Shown in pieces: positions 44,252 to 52,774 of a stretch of DNA of 53,682 nt. The position numbers and the translations under genes are program-made. Source of the DNA: Cytobacillus oceanisediminis (GTDB lineage Bacteria > Bacillota > Bacilli > Bacillales > Cytobacillaceae). Within the stretch, counting starts at the first letter, position 1, and the number at the start of each line of letters is the position of its first letter. The notes below the pieces were generated by a model that saw only the letters and a program-made list of their open reading frames with translations, did not search any database and was not told the DNA's origin. The stretch spans positions 1 to 53,682 of the forward strand of contig NZ_VLKI01000011.1 in the NCBI RefSeq assembly GCF_007830235.1, given 5' to 3'.

Positions 44252-45935
44252 ATTCTTTAATAATCTCTTCGATCTTCTTTATGGCCCCTGGCTCTACCTC
44301 TTCTATAGAAGCAGCAGCCTGTTCCAATGCTGTTTTATAATCATAGCTCCTAAAAGAAGACTCCGCTTCTTTAAGACCTTTATCTATGGACGGATACCTG
44401 CTTCTATATCTGTTTCCATATTGAATCACTTTCTCTGCAAGAAGAATGGTCTCAATCATGTCATTGGTCGAGTCAGCAGCCTTGTCTACAGTAAGAACTG
44501 CCACTTCAAGATACTGCTGTACAGCCGGGATGTTTAATGGCTTCTCATCCAGCTTCGCCAGCACATTATCTATGCTTTCTTTTGCATCCTGGATTAAATA
44601 CTTATATTCCTGGGAAACGCCAGGTACATTGCTTTTAGAAATAAACCTCATGGTCTCAGTAACTTTTTTGGTTAGCTCTTTTACCTTTTCCCTGGCAGAC
44701 AATTCATCTTTTCTTAATGCCTGGAGTTTTTCTGCGAATGCTGTCTGCTCATCCGAGATTTCCTCAAGCTGTTCCTTGACTTCAGCAAGCTCTTCCCTCA
44801 AAACAGTGTGAGGAGCGCTTTGGCTATTAATCTTATGCTCGAGCACCTCAAACTTTTTAAACAGCTGGGTCAGTTTCTTTTCTAATTGCACCTGAACTTC
44901 CAGATCCTTATCCGAAACATGGTAGCTCTGCCGGACAACCGACATTTCTGCTTTCAGATGGCTGTTAATATCTTTGTTATTATACAGCATGTTTCTGGTT
45001 GCTTCATCCTGCTGGCTTAAGTAGTGTCTTGCGTGAACTTCCTTTTCCAGAAGATCGTATAGCAGCTCAATTTTGTCTTTGATCTCCTCTACACCTTTCT
45101 GGACTTCAGCAGTCTCTGCCTTGTCAACATAGCCGGCATATGCAGCTACTTCCTGTTCAAGCCGCTCAATTTCTATATCCATTTGCAAATGATCCAGGAT
45201 GTAGCCCTGTTCCAGCATTTCCTTGTATCCATCCTTTAATTCTTCCAGCTGGGAAGGAATTTTGGATTGGCACTCCACCATCAAGTTCGGAATAGCCTCC
45301 ATTTTGCTTTGGGCATCCTCCAGCAGTACTTTGATCATTAGAAGAGTTTCGCGGGCTTCGAGATAATTGCCCTTTTCTGTTTTCTCATCAAATTCTTCAA
45401 ACTTCGCCAAAGCCTCATCGAGCTGTTTTTCCAGAAGGGTTTCTGCTTTCCCAAATGTATGGCGATGGGCAAGCAGTGATTTTTTGCATTCGCGGTACAT
45501 ATCTTTTAATTCTTCAATTTCCGCCCTGTTCTTTTCTTCGCTCCCAACAAGCTCATTCAATTCACCAAGCAGCTTTTTAATGCTCTCTTCAATTTCGTTT
45601 AGACGCTGTTCAATTTTCTGCTGAATTTCCTGGGCTTTTTTAAACCGGTATTTATCGATATTCTCTTCGGCATCAAATAAATACTCCTCCACATCAGGAA
45701 GCTGTGTTGTAACAATTTCGTCCCACTCATTTCTCCAGCGTTCAAATAATTCCTCGGTTTGGCCTGTCATATTAAGCTTTTTAACCCTTGACATCTCATC
45801 GAGAACAGGGCGATCAGTTATATCCATCTTCCATGTTTCAAGCCTGTCAATTTCTTTATAATGTTTTTTCTTCAAAAAATATCCCGTCAGATATAGGCAT
45901 ATAAGAATGACTATACCTCCAATTATGTATTCCAT
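44250..45935 (-). CDS. ezrA: Septation ring formation regulator EzrA
   Basis: A membrane-anchored spectrin-like protein that limits FtsZ assembly to midcell and links division to wall synthesis. An N-terminal membrane segment (about residues 2-20) is followed by a long alpha-helical, Glu/Lys-rich coiled-coil body; DRLETWKMDI, KLNMTGQTEELFERWRNEWD and the late IIQYGNRYRSRYPSI are conserved. I choose the ATG at 45933-45935 with AGGGGGC upstream (561 residues, one short of B. subtilis). The frame extends 45 codons further upstream, but that part is non-homologous. Confidence 0.94.
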   Translation of the reverse strand: MEYIIGGIVILICLYLTGYFLKKKHYKEIDRLETWKMDITDRPVLDEMSRVKKLNMTGQTEELFERWRNEWDEIVTTQLPDVEEYLFDAEENIDKYRFKKAQEIQQKIEQRLNEIEESIKKLLGELNELVGSEEKNRAEIEELKDMYRECKKSLLAHRHTFGKAETLLEKQLDEALAKFEEFDEKTEKGNYLEARETLLMIKVLLEDAQSKMEAIPNLMVECQSKIPSQLEELKDGYKEMLEQGYILDHLQMDIEIERLEQEVAAYAGYVDKAETAEVQKGVEEIKDKIELLYDLLEKEVHARHYLSQQDEATRNMLYNNKDINSHLKAEMSVVRQSYHVSDKDLEVQVQLEKKLTQLFKKFEVLEHKINSQSAPHTVLREELAEVKEQLEEISDEQTAFAEKLQALRKDELSAREKVKELTKKVTETMRFISKSNVPGVSQEYKYLIQDAKESIDNVLAKLDEKPLNIPAVQQYLEVAVLTVDKAADSTNDMIETILLAEKVIQYGNRYRSRYPSIDKGLKEAESSFRSYDYKTALEQAAASIEEVEPGAIKKIEEIIKE

Positions 45936-46278
45936 GTTAAAGCCCCCTGTTCTGATCCCGAGCCGATATGTATATGTATAGGTTTTATTTAAGTTGGTTT
46001 TGCATGCCCGAAGGCGCTTCCCATTTCGTGTGTTATTTTCAATGTTTTTATGATACCATGTAAACGACATTTTTTGACTATTTATTTCATATTTTTATGA
46101 ATTTGTTGCATTCATCAGTCAGTAATTTTTGAGTATGACTGGTGTTTTTCAAAAGTAAGAGAAACGAAAAAGACACTCGCCTTCTCTTTTATTGAACAAT
46201 ATGAGATTCTCAATTACAAACAATTCGCTTTTTATTGCTTATTTCCTTCCTAATTGTAAAAGAAAGGTGATATTCCTT
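45936..46278. other. Divergent intergenic region between ezrA and hisJ
   Basis: About 340 bases that should contain promoters for ezrA and hisJ. It is AT-rich, and I see no convincing promoter pair, operator or small gene. Open frames reaching into it from both sides are judged to be non-coding extensions. Confidence 0.4.
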
Positions 46279-47073
46279 ATGTTTAAAGACGGCCACATCC
46301 ATACATCATTCTGTCCGCATGGTTCGAAAGATCCATTGGAAAATTATGTCGAAAAAGCACTGGAGCTTGGCTTCCGGGAAATTTCCTTTACTGAACACGC
46401 CCCATTGCCTAAGGGTTTTAAGGATCCTGCTCCTGCTTCTGACAGTGCTATGAGGCAAGAAGAATTGGAACAATATTTTGAAGATATTTCAAGGGTCAAA
46501 GCGGCTTATAAAGGAAAAATCAAAATCAATGCAGGGCTCGAGGTAGATTTTATTGAAGGGTTTGAACAGGAAACCCGGAACTTTTTAAATGATGCAGGAA
46601 AATATTTGGATGATTCCATCTTATCTGTCCACTTTTTAAGGCATGATAACCAATACGAATGCCTGGACTACAGCCCAGATGTTTTTGGAAAAATGATCGA
46701 GCAATACGGTTCTATAGAAGAAGTATACAAAAATTATTTCCGAACACTTTTTTTATCAGTCCTGTCTGATTTGGGTCCGTTTAAACCTAAAAGAATCGGC
46801 CATATTACACTGGTTAAAAAATTCCAAAAAAAATATCCCGTTGATAGGGAATACAGGGAAGAAATTTCGGAGATTCTGGATGCAGTACATATTCAGGGGT
46901 ATGAACTTGACTATAATGGAGCAGGTTTCTCCAAGCCCCTTTGCAAAGAACCATATCCTCCTGATTGGGCAGCTAAAGAAGCCCTCAAAAAAGGGATTGC
47001 ACTTATTTATGGTTCAGATGCGCACCAGGTAAAGGAAATGGGACAGGGCCGCAGTGTCATGAAATACCTCTAA
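46279..47073 (+). CDS. hisJ: Histidinol-phosphatase (PHP family)
   Basis: Removes phosphate from histidinol phosphate, the next-to-last step of histidine synthesis; in Bacillus this enzyme is a PHP-fold protein away from the his operon. Metal-binding motifs: DGHIHTSFCPHG, ISFTEHAPLP, INAGLEVDFIEGF, LSVHFLRHDN, RIGHITLVKKF and IYGSDAHQV. I choose the ATG at 46279 (264 residues; AAAGGTGA upstream); the 29-codon extension lacks homology. Convergent with the TetR-type gene. Confidence 0.92.
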   Translation: MFKDGHIHTSFCPHGSKDPLENYVEKALELGFREISFTEHAPLPKGFKDPAPASDSAMRQEELEQYFEDISRVKAAYKGKIKINAGLEVDFIEGFEQETRNFLNDAGKYLDDSILSVHFLRHDNQYECLDYSPDVFGKMIEQYGSIEEVYKNYFRTLFLSVLSDLGPFKPKRIGHITLVKKFQKKYPVDREYREEISEILDAVHIQGYELDYNGAGFSKPLCKEPYPPDWAAKEALKKGIALIYGSDAHQVKEMGQGRSVMKYL

Positions 47074-47100
47074 TTGGTCTTTAACGTTTTTGGGCAGATT

Positions 47101-47733
47101 TCACAACACAGCAGCATATGGTTTTCCTGCATGATGATTGCATAGGACTCCGTCAATCCAATTAAAGATTTCCTTCGTGTATTTCTCTGCAAAGTACTTT
47201 TCGTGAGGAAACACATGCAGCACCTCTGCCATATAATGTGTATTCAAAAATGGCATGGACAGCAGCCCTTTTAATTGGATAATCATATAATTGGCTGAAT
47301 GGGACCGAAACTCTTTTGTTTTCAAGCCGCGTTCCAAAACCTTGCTGAAATAGAATTTTTCCTTAGCCAAATAAGTGGACATAATTTCTCGGACCACTTG
47401 TGAATCAATCGATATTTCGCGGAGAATAAGCCTAGTCAAATGGCTATTATCAAATTGGTAAGCCATGATATTCTCCGCTATTTTTTTCAAGCTGAGGGCT
47501 GCTCCTTGGTCCATAAGGGAAAATCCCATCTCAATCTCCTCGATATAGCCTTCAAAAAAAGCAGTGAAGCAATATTCAAGCAAACCATGTTTGTTATCAA
47601 AGTAGTAGGATATATTTGCCGGATTGGTTTTTGCTTTCCCGGCAATATCACGAATGGATGTCCCGGAAAAACCTCTCGTATTGAATAAGGATATAGCAGC
47701 CGAAACAATTGCCTCTTTAGAATTTTTCCTCAC
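47101..47733 (-). CDS. refZ: TetR-family regulator, RefZ (YttP)-like
   Basis: A 210-residue TetR-type protein. The N-terminal helix-turn-helix is FSGTSIRDIAGKAKTNPANI followed by SYYFDNKHGLLEYCF; the rest is helical. Position between hisJ/ezrA and ytsP, and similarity of the HTH region, point to RefZ, which in B. subtilis binds motifs near the origin and positions the FtsZ ring during sporulation. I choose the GTG at 47731-47733 with GAGGCGGG upstream; an ATG eleven codons earlier (47766) is possible. No target motif was identified in the window. Confidence 0.78.
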   Translation of the reverse strand: MRKNSKEAIVSAAISLFNTRGFSGTSIRDIAGKAKTNPANISYYFDNKHGLLEYCFTAFFEGYIEEIEMGFSLMDQGAALSLKKIAENIMAYQFDNSHLTRLILREISIDSQVVREIMSTYLAKEKFYFSKVLERGLKTKEFRSHSANYMIIQLKGLLSMPFLNTHYMAEVLHVFPHEKYFAEKYTKEIFNWIDGVLCNHHAGKPYAAVL

Positions 47734-47906
47734 CGTTCCCGCCTCGCTTTCTTTCGTCAAATTCACTTTAATACGCGGATTAGTTGTTATAATTAAACAT
47801 TCTTGCTAAAATCGTCTTATCCTTTTTTAAGTTCTCGACAATGTCTTCCTTATTTCCTGCGTTTCTGCCAGGAAATTCACATATTTTTTAGAGAGTAAGG
47901 TGAATA

Positions 47907-48389
47907 ATGATGTTTAATGTCGAATCATACCGGGGAACCCGTGAAGAAAATTATAAATTAGTCATCAAACAGCTTTCTGCATTGCTTGAAGGAGAAAAGA
48001 ACCAAATTGCCAATCTCAGCAATGCATCTGCGCTGCTCAATCAATTCCTTGGCCGTACAAATTGGGTAGGGTTTTACCTGATGGAAGAAGGGGAGCTTGT
48101 GCTTGGGCCCTTTCAGGGACTGCCTGCCTGTGTAAGGATTCCACTTGGAAAAGGGGTCTGCGGAAAGGCAGCCAAACAAATGGAAACTGTACGTGTGGAA
48201 GATGTCCATCAATTCCCTGGACATATTGCCTGCGATGCGGCTTCTGAGTCGGAAATCGTTGTTCCTCTTATCAAAGACGGGAATCTGCTAGGTGTTTTGG
48301 ATATCGACTCACCTGAAAAAAACCGCTTTGATGAACTCGATCAGGAATACTTAGAAGAATTTACAAAAGTGCTGGTATCTTATCTATAA
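47907..48389 (+). CDS. ytsP: GAF-domain free methionine-(R)-sulfoxide reductase (YtsP)
   Basis: A single GAF-domain protein of 160 residues. The three cysteines of fRMsr enzymes are present: Cys75 (LPACVRI), Cys85 (GKGVCGKA) and Cys109 (GHIACDA), with WVGFYLMEEGELVLGPFQG and VPLIKDGNLLGVLDIDSP. It should reduce free methionine-R-sulfoxide using thioredoxin. Two ATGs in a row start the gene; AAGGTGA lies upstream. It converges with a methionine gamma-lyase-like gene, which may be a functional link. Confidence 0.9.
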   Translation: MMFNVESYRGTREENYKLVIKQLSALLEGEKNQIANLSNASALLNQFLGRTNWVGFYLMEEGELVLGPFQGLPACVRIPLGKGVCGKAAKQMETVRVEDVHQFPGHIACDAASESEIVVPLIKDGNLLGVLDIDSPEKNRFDELDQEYLEEFTKVLVSYL

Positions 48390-48390
48390 C

Positions 48391-48428
48391 AAAAAGGAGA
48401 TGTCCCTTCAAAGGGCATCTCCTTTTTT
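48391..48428. terminator. Bidirectional terminator between ytsP and the methionine lyase-like gene
   Basis: AAAAAGGAGATGTCCCTT pairs with AAGGGCATCTCCTTTTT around a short loop with one mismatch, directly after the ytsP stop and six bases from the converging stop. Confidence 0.92.
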
Positions 48429-48433
48429 GACTA

Positions 48434-49621
48434 TTAAATCCTATCAAGTGCCTGTGCCAGATCATCGCGGATATCTTCCCATGATTCAAGGCCGACAGAA
48501 AGTCTCAGCAGTGTATCTTCAATCCCCATTCGCTCCCGGGATTCTTGTGGCACAACCGCATGGGTCATGGTAGCCGGGTGCTGGATCAAGGTCTCAGCAT
48601 CTCCAAGACTCACCGCAATTTTGATTAACTTTAGCTCATTCATAAATGCCTGGGCTGTTCCTTTATCTCCTTTCAGTGTAAAAGAGATCATTCCGCCTGG
48701 TTTCCTCATTTGTTTTTTGGCGATTTCGTAATCGGGATTATGGTTATCCCCCGGAAAATAAATTTTCTTAACTTTTGGATGCTCCAATAAATATCCCGCA
48801 AGCTTTTCAGTATTCTCGCAATGGCGGTCTAGCCTTACAGCTAGCGTTTTTAATCCCCGGAGGAGCAGCCAGGCATCAAATGGAGATATAATTCCCCCGA
48901 TATCTTTTTGAGTGGTCATTGAAACTTTATCCAAAAATGCTTTTGGACCTATGACAATCCCTGCCACGACATCCCCATGGCCGCCTATATACTTTGTCGC
49001 ACTGTGAATGACAATATCGCAGCCCAGCTCAATCGGGTTTTGCAGATAAGGGGAGCAGAATGTATTATCGACTATAACAGGTATCCCCTTCTCTCTCCCT
49101 ACTTCTGCAACCATTTTCAAGTCTACCAGTTTCATTGTTGGGTTAATGGGCGTTTCAACATAAATGCAGGCTGTCTCAGGTTTTATTTCCTCCAGAAGCT
49201 GTTCTTTTGTTTCCATTGTGGAAAAATCATGACTGGTTTTATATTTTTCATCCATCATCGCAAGCAAACCAAATGTGCATCCATAAACGCCCTGAGAGCA
49301 TAATATATGATCACCGGTTTTAGTTAATGCAAATAGCACAGCGGATACCGCAGCCATGCCGGACCCGAAAGCAAGGGCAGATTCCCCCTTCTCAAGGGCT
49401 GCCATTCTTTCTTCAAGCATTTTAACCGTCGGATTGCCCAGACGTGAATAAATATATCCTTCCTCTTCACCAGCAAAGCGCTTTTCACCTTGCTGTGCAG
49501 TTTCAAATGTAAAAGTTGATGTTTGAAAAATTGGCGGTGCAAGGCTTCCATTGAACATTTCTGAATCATAGCCTTCATGAATAACTTGTGTCTCAAACTT
49601 TACCTGATATTTCCTTTCCAT
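48434..49621 (-). CDS. Cys/Met metabolism PLP enzyme, probable methionine gamma-lyase
   Basis: A 395-residue enzyme of the cystathionine beta/gamma-lyase family. The PLP lysine is Lys210 in HSATKYIGGHGD; YSRLGNPTVKMLE (Tyr58, Arg60) binds the cofactor phosphate. Tyr113 and Cys115 in GVYGCTFGLL align one residue off Tyr114 and Cys116 of Pseudomonas methionine gamma-lyase. The Cys is a hallmark of that enzyme, so it probably splits methionine to methanethiol, ammonia and 2-oxobutyrate. Cystathionine gamma-lyase is the main alternative. A perfect cre site 17 bases upstream of the ATG suggests CcpA repression by glucose. Confidence 0.82.
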   Translation of the reverse strand: MERKYQVKFETQVIHEGYDSEMFNGSLAPPIFQTSTFTFETAQQGEKRFAGEEEGYIYSRLGNPTVKMLEERMAALEKGESALAFGSGMAAVSAVLFALTKTGDHILCSQGVYGCTFGLLAMMDEKYKTSHDFSTMETKEQLLEEIKPETACIYVETPINPTMKLVDLKMVAEVGREKGIPVIVDNTFCSPYLQNPIELGCDIVIHSATKYIGGHGDVVAGIVIGPKAFLDKVSMTTQKDIGGIISPFDAWLLLRGLKTLAVRLDRHCENTEKLAGYLLEHPKVKKIYFPGDNHNPDYEIAKKQMRKPGGMISFTLKGDKGTAQAFMNELKLIKIAVSLGDAETLIQHPATMTHAVVPQESRERMGIEDTLLRLSVGLESWEDIRDDLAQALDRI

Positions 49622-49637
49622 ATAACTCTCCCTCTCG

Positions 49638-49652
49638 ATGTAAACGCTTTCA
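49638..49652 (+). promoter_or_regulatory. cre site (CcpA binding) before the methionine lyase-like gene
   Basis: ATGTAAACGCTTTCA fits the cre consensus WTGNAANCGNWNNCW at all fixed positions. It lies just upstream of the ribosome site of the minus-strand gene and downstream of a possible promoter (TTTCAA-17-TATGCT), so it would act as a roadblock. Confidence 0.75.
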
Positions 49653-49752
49653 TAATTTTCTGTAAAAAAACCTCTCTTTCAGCATATGATAAATGTCTAT
49701 TTTTTGAAAGTGTTTTGTTTTGAAAAAAGTAATGTGACTTTCACAGAAAAGA

Positions 49753-49778
49753 GACTGCCTAACGAATTAGAGGCAGTC
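49753..49778 (-). terminator. Terminator-like hairpin after dgcP
   Basis: GACTGCCT (49753-49760) pairs with AGGCAGTC (49771-49778), followed on the minus strand by TCTTTTCTG. It starts two bases after the dgcP stop. Confidence 0.8.
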
Positions 49779-49779
49779 C

Positions 49780-51660
49780 CTATATAAATGAATTTTCAGC
49801 TGACTCGATGACCGCTTTATTTTTGCCTGAATGCTTTGCAGTATATAATGCTCTGTCTGCTCTCTTAAATAAAGCCGGATAGGAGTCTTTCCGTCCCCTG
49901 CTCCAATAAGAGACTCCACAGGAAATGGTCACTCGAGGATTTGAACTCTCAAATACCTTTTTAACGAGCCTTTCAGCAATGATTGTCCCTGCTGACAGTG
50001 AAACAGCCGGAAGGTAGACAGCCAGCTCCTCGCCGCCCCATCTTGCTCCTATATCAGTGCCGCGTATATTTCCATTAATTACATTGGCGACCTGGATAAT
50101 AACATCATCGCCAACCTGATGTCCATATGTATCATTTATCGCTTTAAAATCATCAATATCAATCAGCATAAATGTTCCTTCATGGTCTTCATTCATCGAT
50201 TGATGTATGCGGTCGTCCAAATAGCTCCTGGAGTATAGCTTTGTTAAGTGATCCGTCACAACCATCTTCTCCAGTTCTTCCCTTAACATCGAATTGGTAA
50301 AAGCTAAAGTGGAATGATGAATCAATGATTGCAGGAGTTTAAACGTTTCAAATGGAAAATGGTAAGGAGAGCGGTGCATGACCAGCGCAAAGCCCTTTAA
50401 TGCTCCTGATTGGGTCATTGGCACTGCCATAATGGACTTAAAGCGGGAAATCAGCTCCTGATTTTGCAAGCTAAAATCCCCTATAAAAAGTGATTCCCTC
50501 TCCTTAATAATTTTTTCCTTAATATACCGAATATAGGGATCCGCATCCTTAGTTTGGAAGAAGCCGGTACTCCCATTAATTACATTTGTATTGACACCTT
50601 CAGGCGATAACAGAATAAACCCCGCTTCCTCAGCGTCAAATGAACGCAATATTTGCTCCGACATAAACGTCATCGTTTCCGTCAGGCGCAAATTCGAATT
50701 CAGGCGGTGGGAGGTTTCATTGATTAATTGAAGGTCTGCTATCAGGCGCTTAGATTGCTGATAAAGCTGGGCATTTTCCAGCGCACTCCCTGCCGTATTG
50801 GCAAGCAGCGTGATAAATTCCACCTCATTTTTAGGAAACATCAGGGTATTGGGCGCAATCACCTGCAGGACTCCATATACCCCCTGTTTGCCTTTCAGCG
50901 GGGCATAAAGTACCGAGCGCTTTTCCTGAATGGAATCTTCAAATTGGACAGACCCTGTTACATATGCCTGCATGGCTGCGATATTTTCGCTGTCATATTC
51001 CAGATCCCTAATCGGCAAATCTCCGTGACTATTATTGTCCTGGGACAATAATAGATAGTACGTAAAGGTAGGATACACTTCTTGCAAAGTATAGATGATT
51101 TCCCCAAGCACCATATCCATATCCATCGAAGAGTGAAATTTCTCCGTTACACGGTATAGCTGTTTATACCGTTTCTCCTCAGATACAATCTTGGCAAGCC
51201 CATGGGCTTTATCTAAAAATTGTCCGCACTCTCCGCTAAGCTCCTGCAAGATATTTTCTGGCAGAAACCTAAAAGAATCCAGTCCCCCTTTGAGGATCAT
51301 ACAGCCAAGTAATTGGTCACCCTTCATCAATGGAAGGATTAATTCCTCCCCCTGATTCCCTATACCCGCACTGCTGAGTTCCCTGCTTTCCCTTACCCAT
51401 GCCTTAAGGCCGTTACAGGAAATAACAGGCGGCACAGCACTTGCCTGATCGTCTGGGCTGGTCGAAGCTTCTACAAAAAACTCCTGTTTCCATTCATTGC
51501 AGCCATATAAAATGATTTCTTCCGCACCGGTCAGAGTTTTTATGGCCGAAAGCATTTCATCCAGCAGTTTTTCATAATGAAAGAACCCGTTCTCTGTATC
51601 GATAATATCAAAGAAGCGGCTTTTCAATTTATAAATGATTTTGCGTTCGAGCGCATCCAT
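49780..51660 (-). CDS. dgcP: GAF-GGDEF diguanylate cyclase, DgcP (YtrP)-like
   Basis: A soluble protein of about 626 residues. Two or three GAF-like sensor regions (roughly residues 30-160, 180-310 and 325-460) are followed by a GGDEF domain (about 465-625). The catalytic motif reads GARWGGEELAVYLP, that is GGEEL rather than GGDEF/GGEEF, and RGTD five residues before it matches the inhibitory site RxxD. DIDDFKAINDTYGHQVGDDV binds substrate and metal. B. subtilis YtrP (DgcP), at the same map place, makes cyclic di-GMP. Several starts are possible (GTG 51672, ATGs 51669, 51666 and 51660); I use 51660 because AGGTG is nine bases before it. Confidence 0.9.
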   Translation of the reverse strand: MDALERKIIYKLKSRFFDIIDTENGFFHYEKLLDEMLSAIKTLTGAEEIILYGCNEWKQEFFVEASTSPDDQASAVPPVISCNGLKAWVRESRELSSAGIGNQGEELILPLMKGDQLLGCMILKGGLDSFRFLPENILQELSGECGQFLDKAHGLAKIVSEEKRYKQLYRVTEKFHSSMDMDMVLGEIIYTLQEVYPTFTYYLLLSQDNNSHGDLPIRDLEYDSENIAAMQAYVTGSVQFEDSIQEKRSVLYAPLKGKQGVYGVLQVIAPNTLMFPKNEVEFITLLANTAGSALENAQLYQQSKRLIADLQLINETSHRLNSNLRLTETMTFMSEQILRSFDAEEAGFILLSPEGVNTNVINGSTGFFQTKDADPYIRYIKEKIIKERESLFIGDFSLQNQELISRFKSIMAVPMTQSGALKGFALVMHRSPYHFPFETFKLLQSLIHHSTLAFTNSMLREELEKMVVTDHLTKLYSRSYLDDRIHQSMNEDHEGTFMLIDIDDFKAINDTYGHQVGDDVIIQVANVINGNIRGTDIGARWGGEELAVYLPAVSLSAGTIIAERLVKKVFESSNPRVTISCGVSYWSRGRKDSYPALFKRADRALYTAKHSGKNKAVIESAENSFI

Positions 51661-51750
51661 CTCCATCATCACCTATCAATTGTTTCAGATCAGGAATTTT
51701 TAAATCAATAAGACTATAATAGCTAACCAGATAATTTTTTTTCGGCAAAT

Positions 51751-52332
51751 TTATGGATATTTCGTATCAATTTGCGCAATTTTAATATCTTCTTCAGTAA
51801 GTATCAGCCAAAGCAGGCCATCCTCAGATAAAGAATGGATCTCTTTCGCCTTTGTTCCGCTCGGCAGATTGATTGTATTATTTTTAATGTAAAGCGTTTG
51901 TCCATTTGCAGAACATTCTATTTGATAGGGTGATGAAGCCATTCTAAACCCCTCATCCCTCTTCGCCTGCTGAAGGTTCCCGGCAAAATAACTCCAGCCA
52001 TTTCCGGTTTTAACCCAGAAGCCATTCCCTTCCCGATCAGGGGCAAGTTCCTCTGGAGCTTGGCTCAGTGCGGAAGCATAGAAAGTCTTAAACTTAAAGG
52101 GGCTTGTTCTTTCTACTTCATATACTGCCATCAGATGTTCTCCATTTTTATATTCATATACAGCTATTCTGGGAGAACCTTCGTCACTGCTTTGCCGAAG
52201 AACCAGCACTTTCGGATCATTAGTTTCAGGCACCAGCTGCATATAAAATCCTGCAGCGGCTATAGAAATAAACACTAAAATTAAAAAAAAGCGCAGCCGC
52301 TTTTCTTTTCTTGTTTCATTCATTAGAACCAT
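51751..52332 (-). CDS. Unknown protein with N-terminal membrane anchor
   Basis: A 193-residue protein. A basic N-terminus (NETRKEKRLR) precedes one membrane segment (about 15-33, FFLILVFISIAAAGFYMQL), so the rest is probably outside the cell. The outer part is rich in short strand-like runs (KVLVLRQSSDEGSPRIAVYE, NGWSYFAGNLQQ, GQTLYIKNNTINLPSG, DGLLWLILTEEDIKIAQID), suggesting a beta-rich fold. I do not recognise a family. A second ATG three codons in is possible; no strong ribosome site is seen. It lies upstream of dgcP on the same strand with a gap of about 90 bases, so the two could be co-transcribed. Confidence 0.68.
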   Translation of the reverse strand: MVLMNETRKEKRLRFFLILVFISIAAAGFYMQLVPETNDPKVLVLRQSSDEGSPRIAVYEYKNGEHLMAVYEVERTSPFKFKTFYASALSQAPEELAPDREGNGFWVKTGNGWSYFAGNLQQAKRDEGFRMASSPYQIECSANGQTLYIKNNTINLPSGTKAKEIHSLSEDGLLWLILTEEDIKIAQIDTKYP

Positions 52333-52493
52333 ATCTGTATCTATTCCAATTTTTTCTTCATTATATCATATCTTTCCAAATGACTCTTTAGTTGTTTAAT
52401 AATTTTACGCAAAAAATAGCTTAGTCCTTATTTCTCCTATATAATTGCATATATCGTTTGCTAAAACTAATAGTTAAATTAAGCAATAACACC

Positions 52494-52523
52494 TTGACTT
52501 ATATCCAATAAAAATTATATAAT
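52494..52523 (+). promoter_or_regulatory. Predicted sigma-A promoter of rpsD
   Basis: TTGACT (52494-52499) and a perfect TATAAT (52518-52523) with an 18-base spacer. Transcription would start near 52530, leaving a leader of about 245 bases. Confidence 0.8.
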
Positions 52524-52529
52524 ACTCCT

Positions 52530-52774
52530 TGTGTAAAATATTGCAGCCTATGTGAGCACCTTGATGTACTCATTTTGTTCCTCAACCAGAGCTTTGAAGT
52601 TAGTTTTGTCTAGCTTCAGGCGCCATCGGCGACAAGCATTTCTGGGGATGGGGTACTGTGTAACCCTCTGCTGCTAGGGCGAAGGTACATGAAAACAAAA
52701 TGGTCTTGATTGTTGTGCACATCTGTTTCTGTTTTTATTTTACCAAAATAAAAACACAAAAGGAGGAGTCTTAA
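52530..52774 (+). ncRNA. rpsD leader, probable S4 autoregulatory mRNA element
   Basis: A long GC-richer leader between the promoter and the rpsD ribosome site, with several self-complementary blocks around 52600-52690 (for example TAACCCTCTGCTGCTAGGGC). In B. subtilis ribosomal protein S4 represses its own gene by binding a structured rpsD leader. Position and length fit that model, but I could not confirm the fold by eye. The 160 bases before the promoter (52333-52493) show no feature. Confidence 0.6.

Noticed and set aside
45936..46070. Forty-five codon N-terminal extension of EzrA
   Set aside because: EzrA homologues begin at the membrane anchor, and AGGGGGC is placed for the internal ATG.
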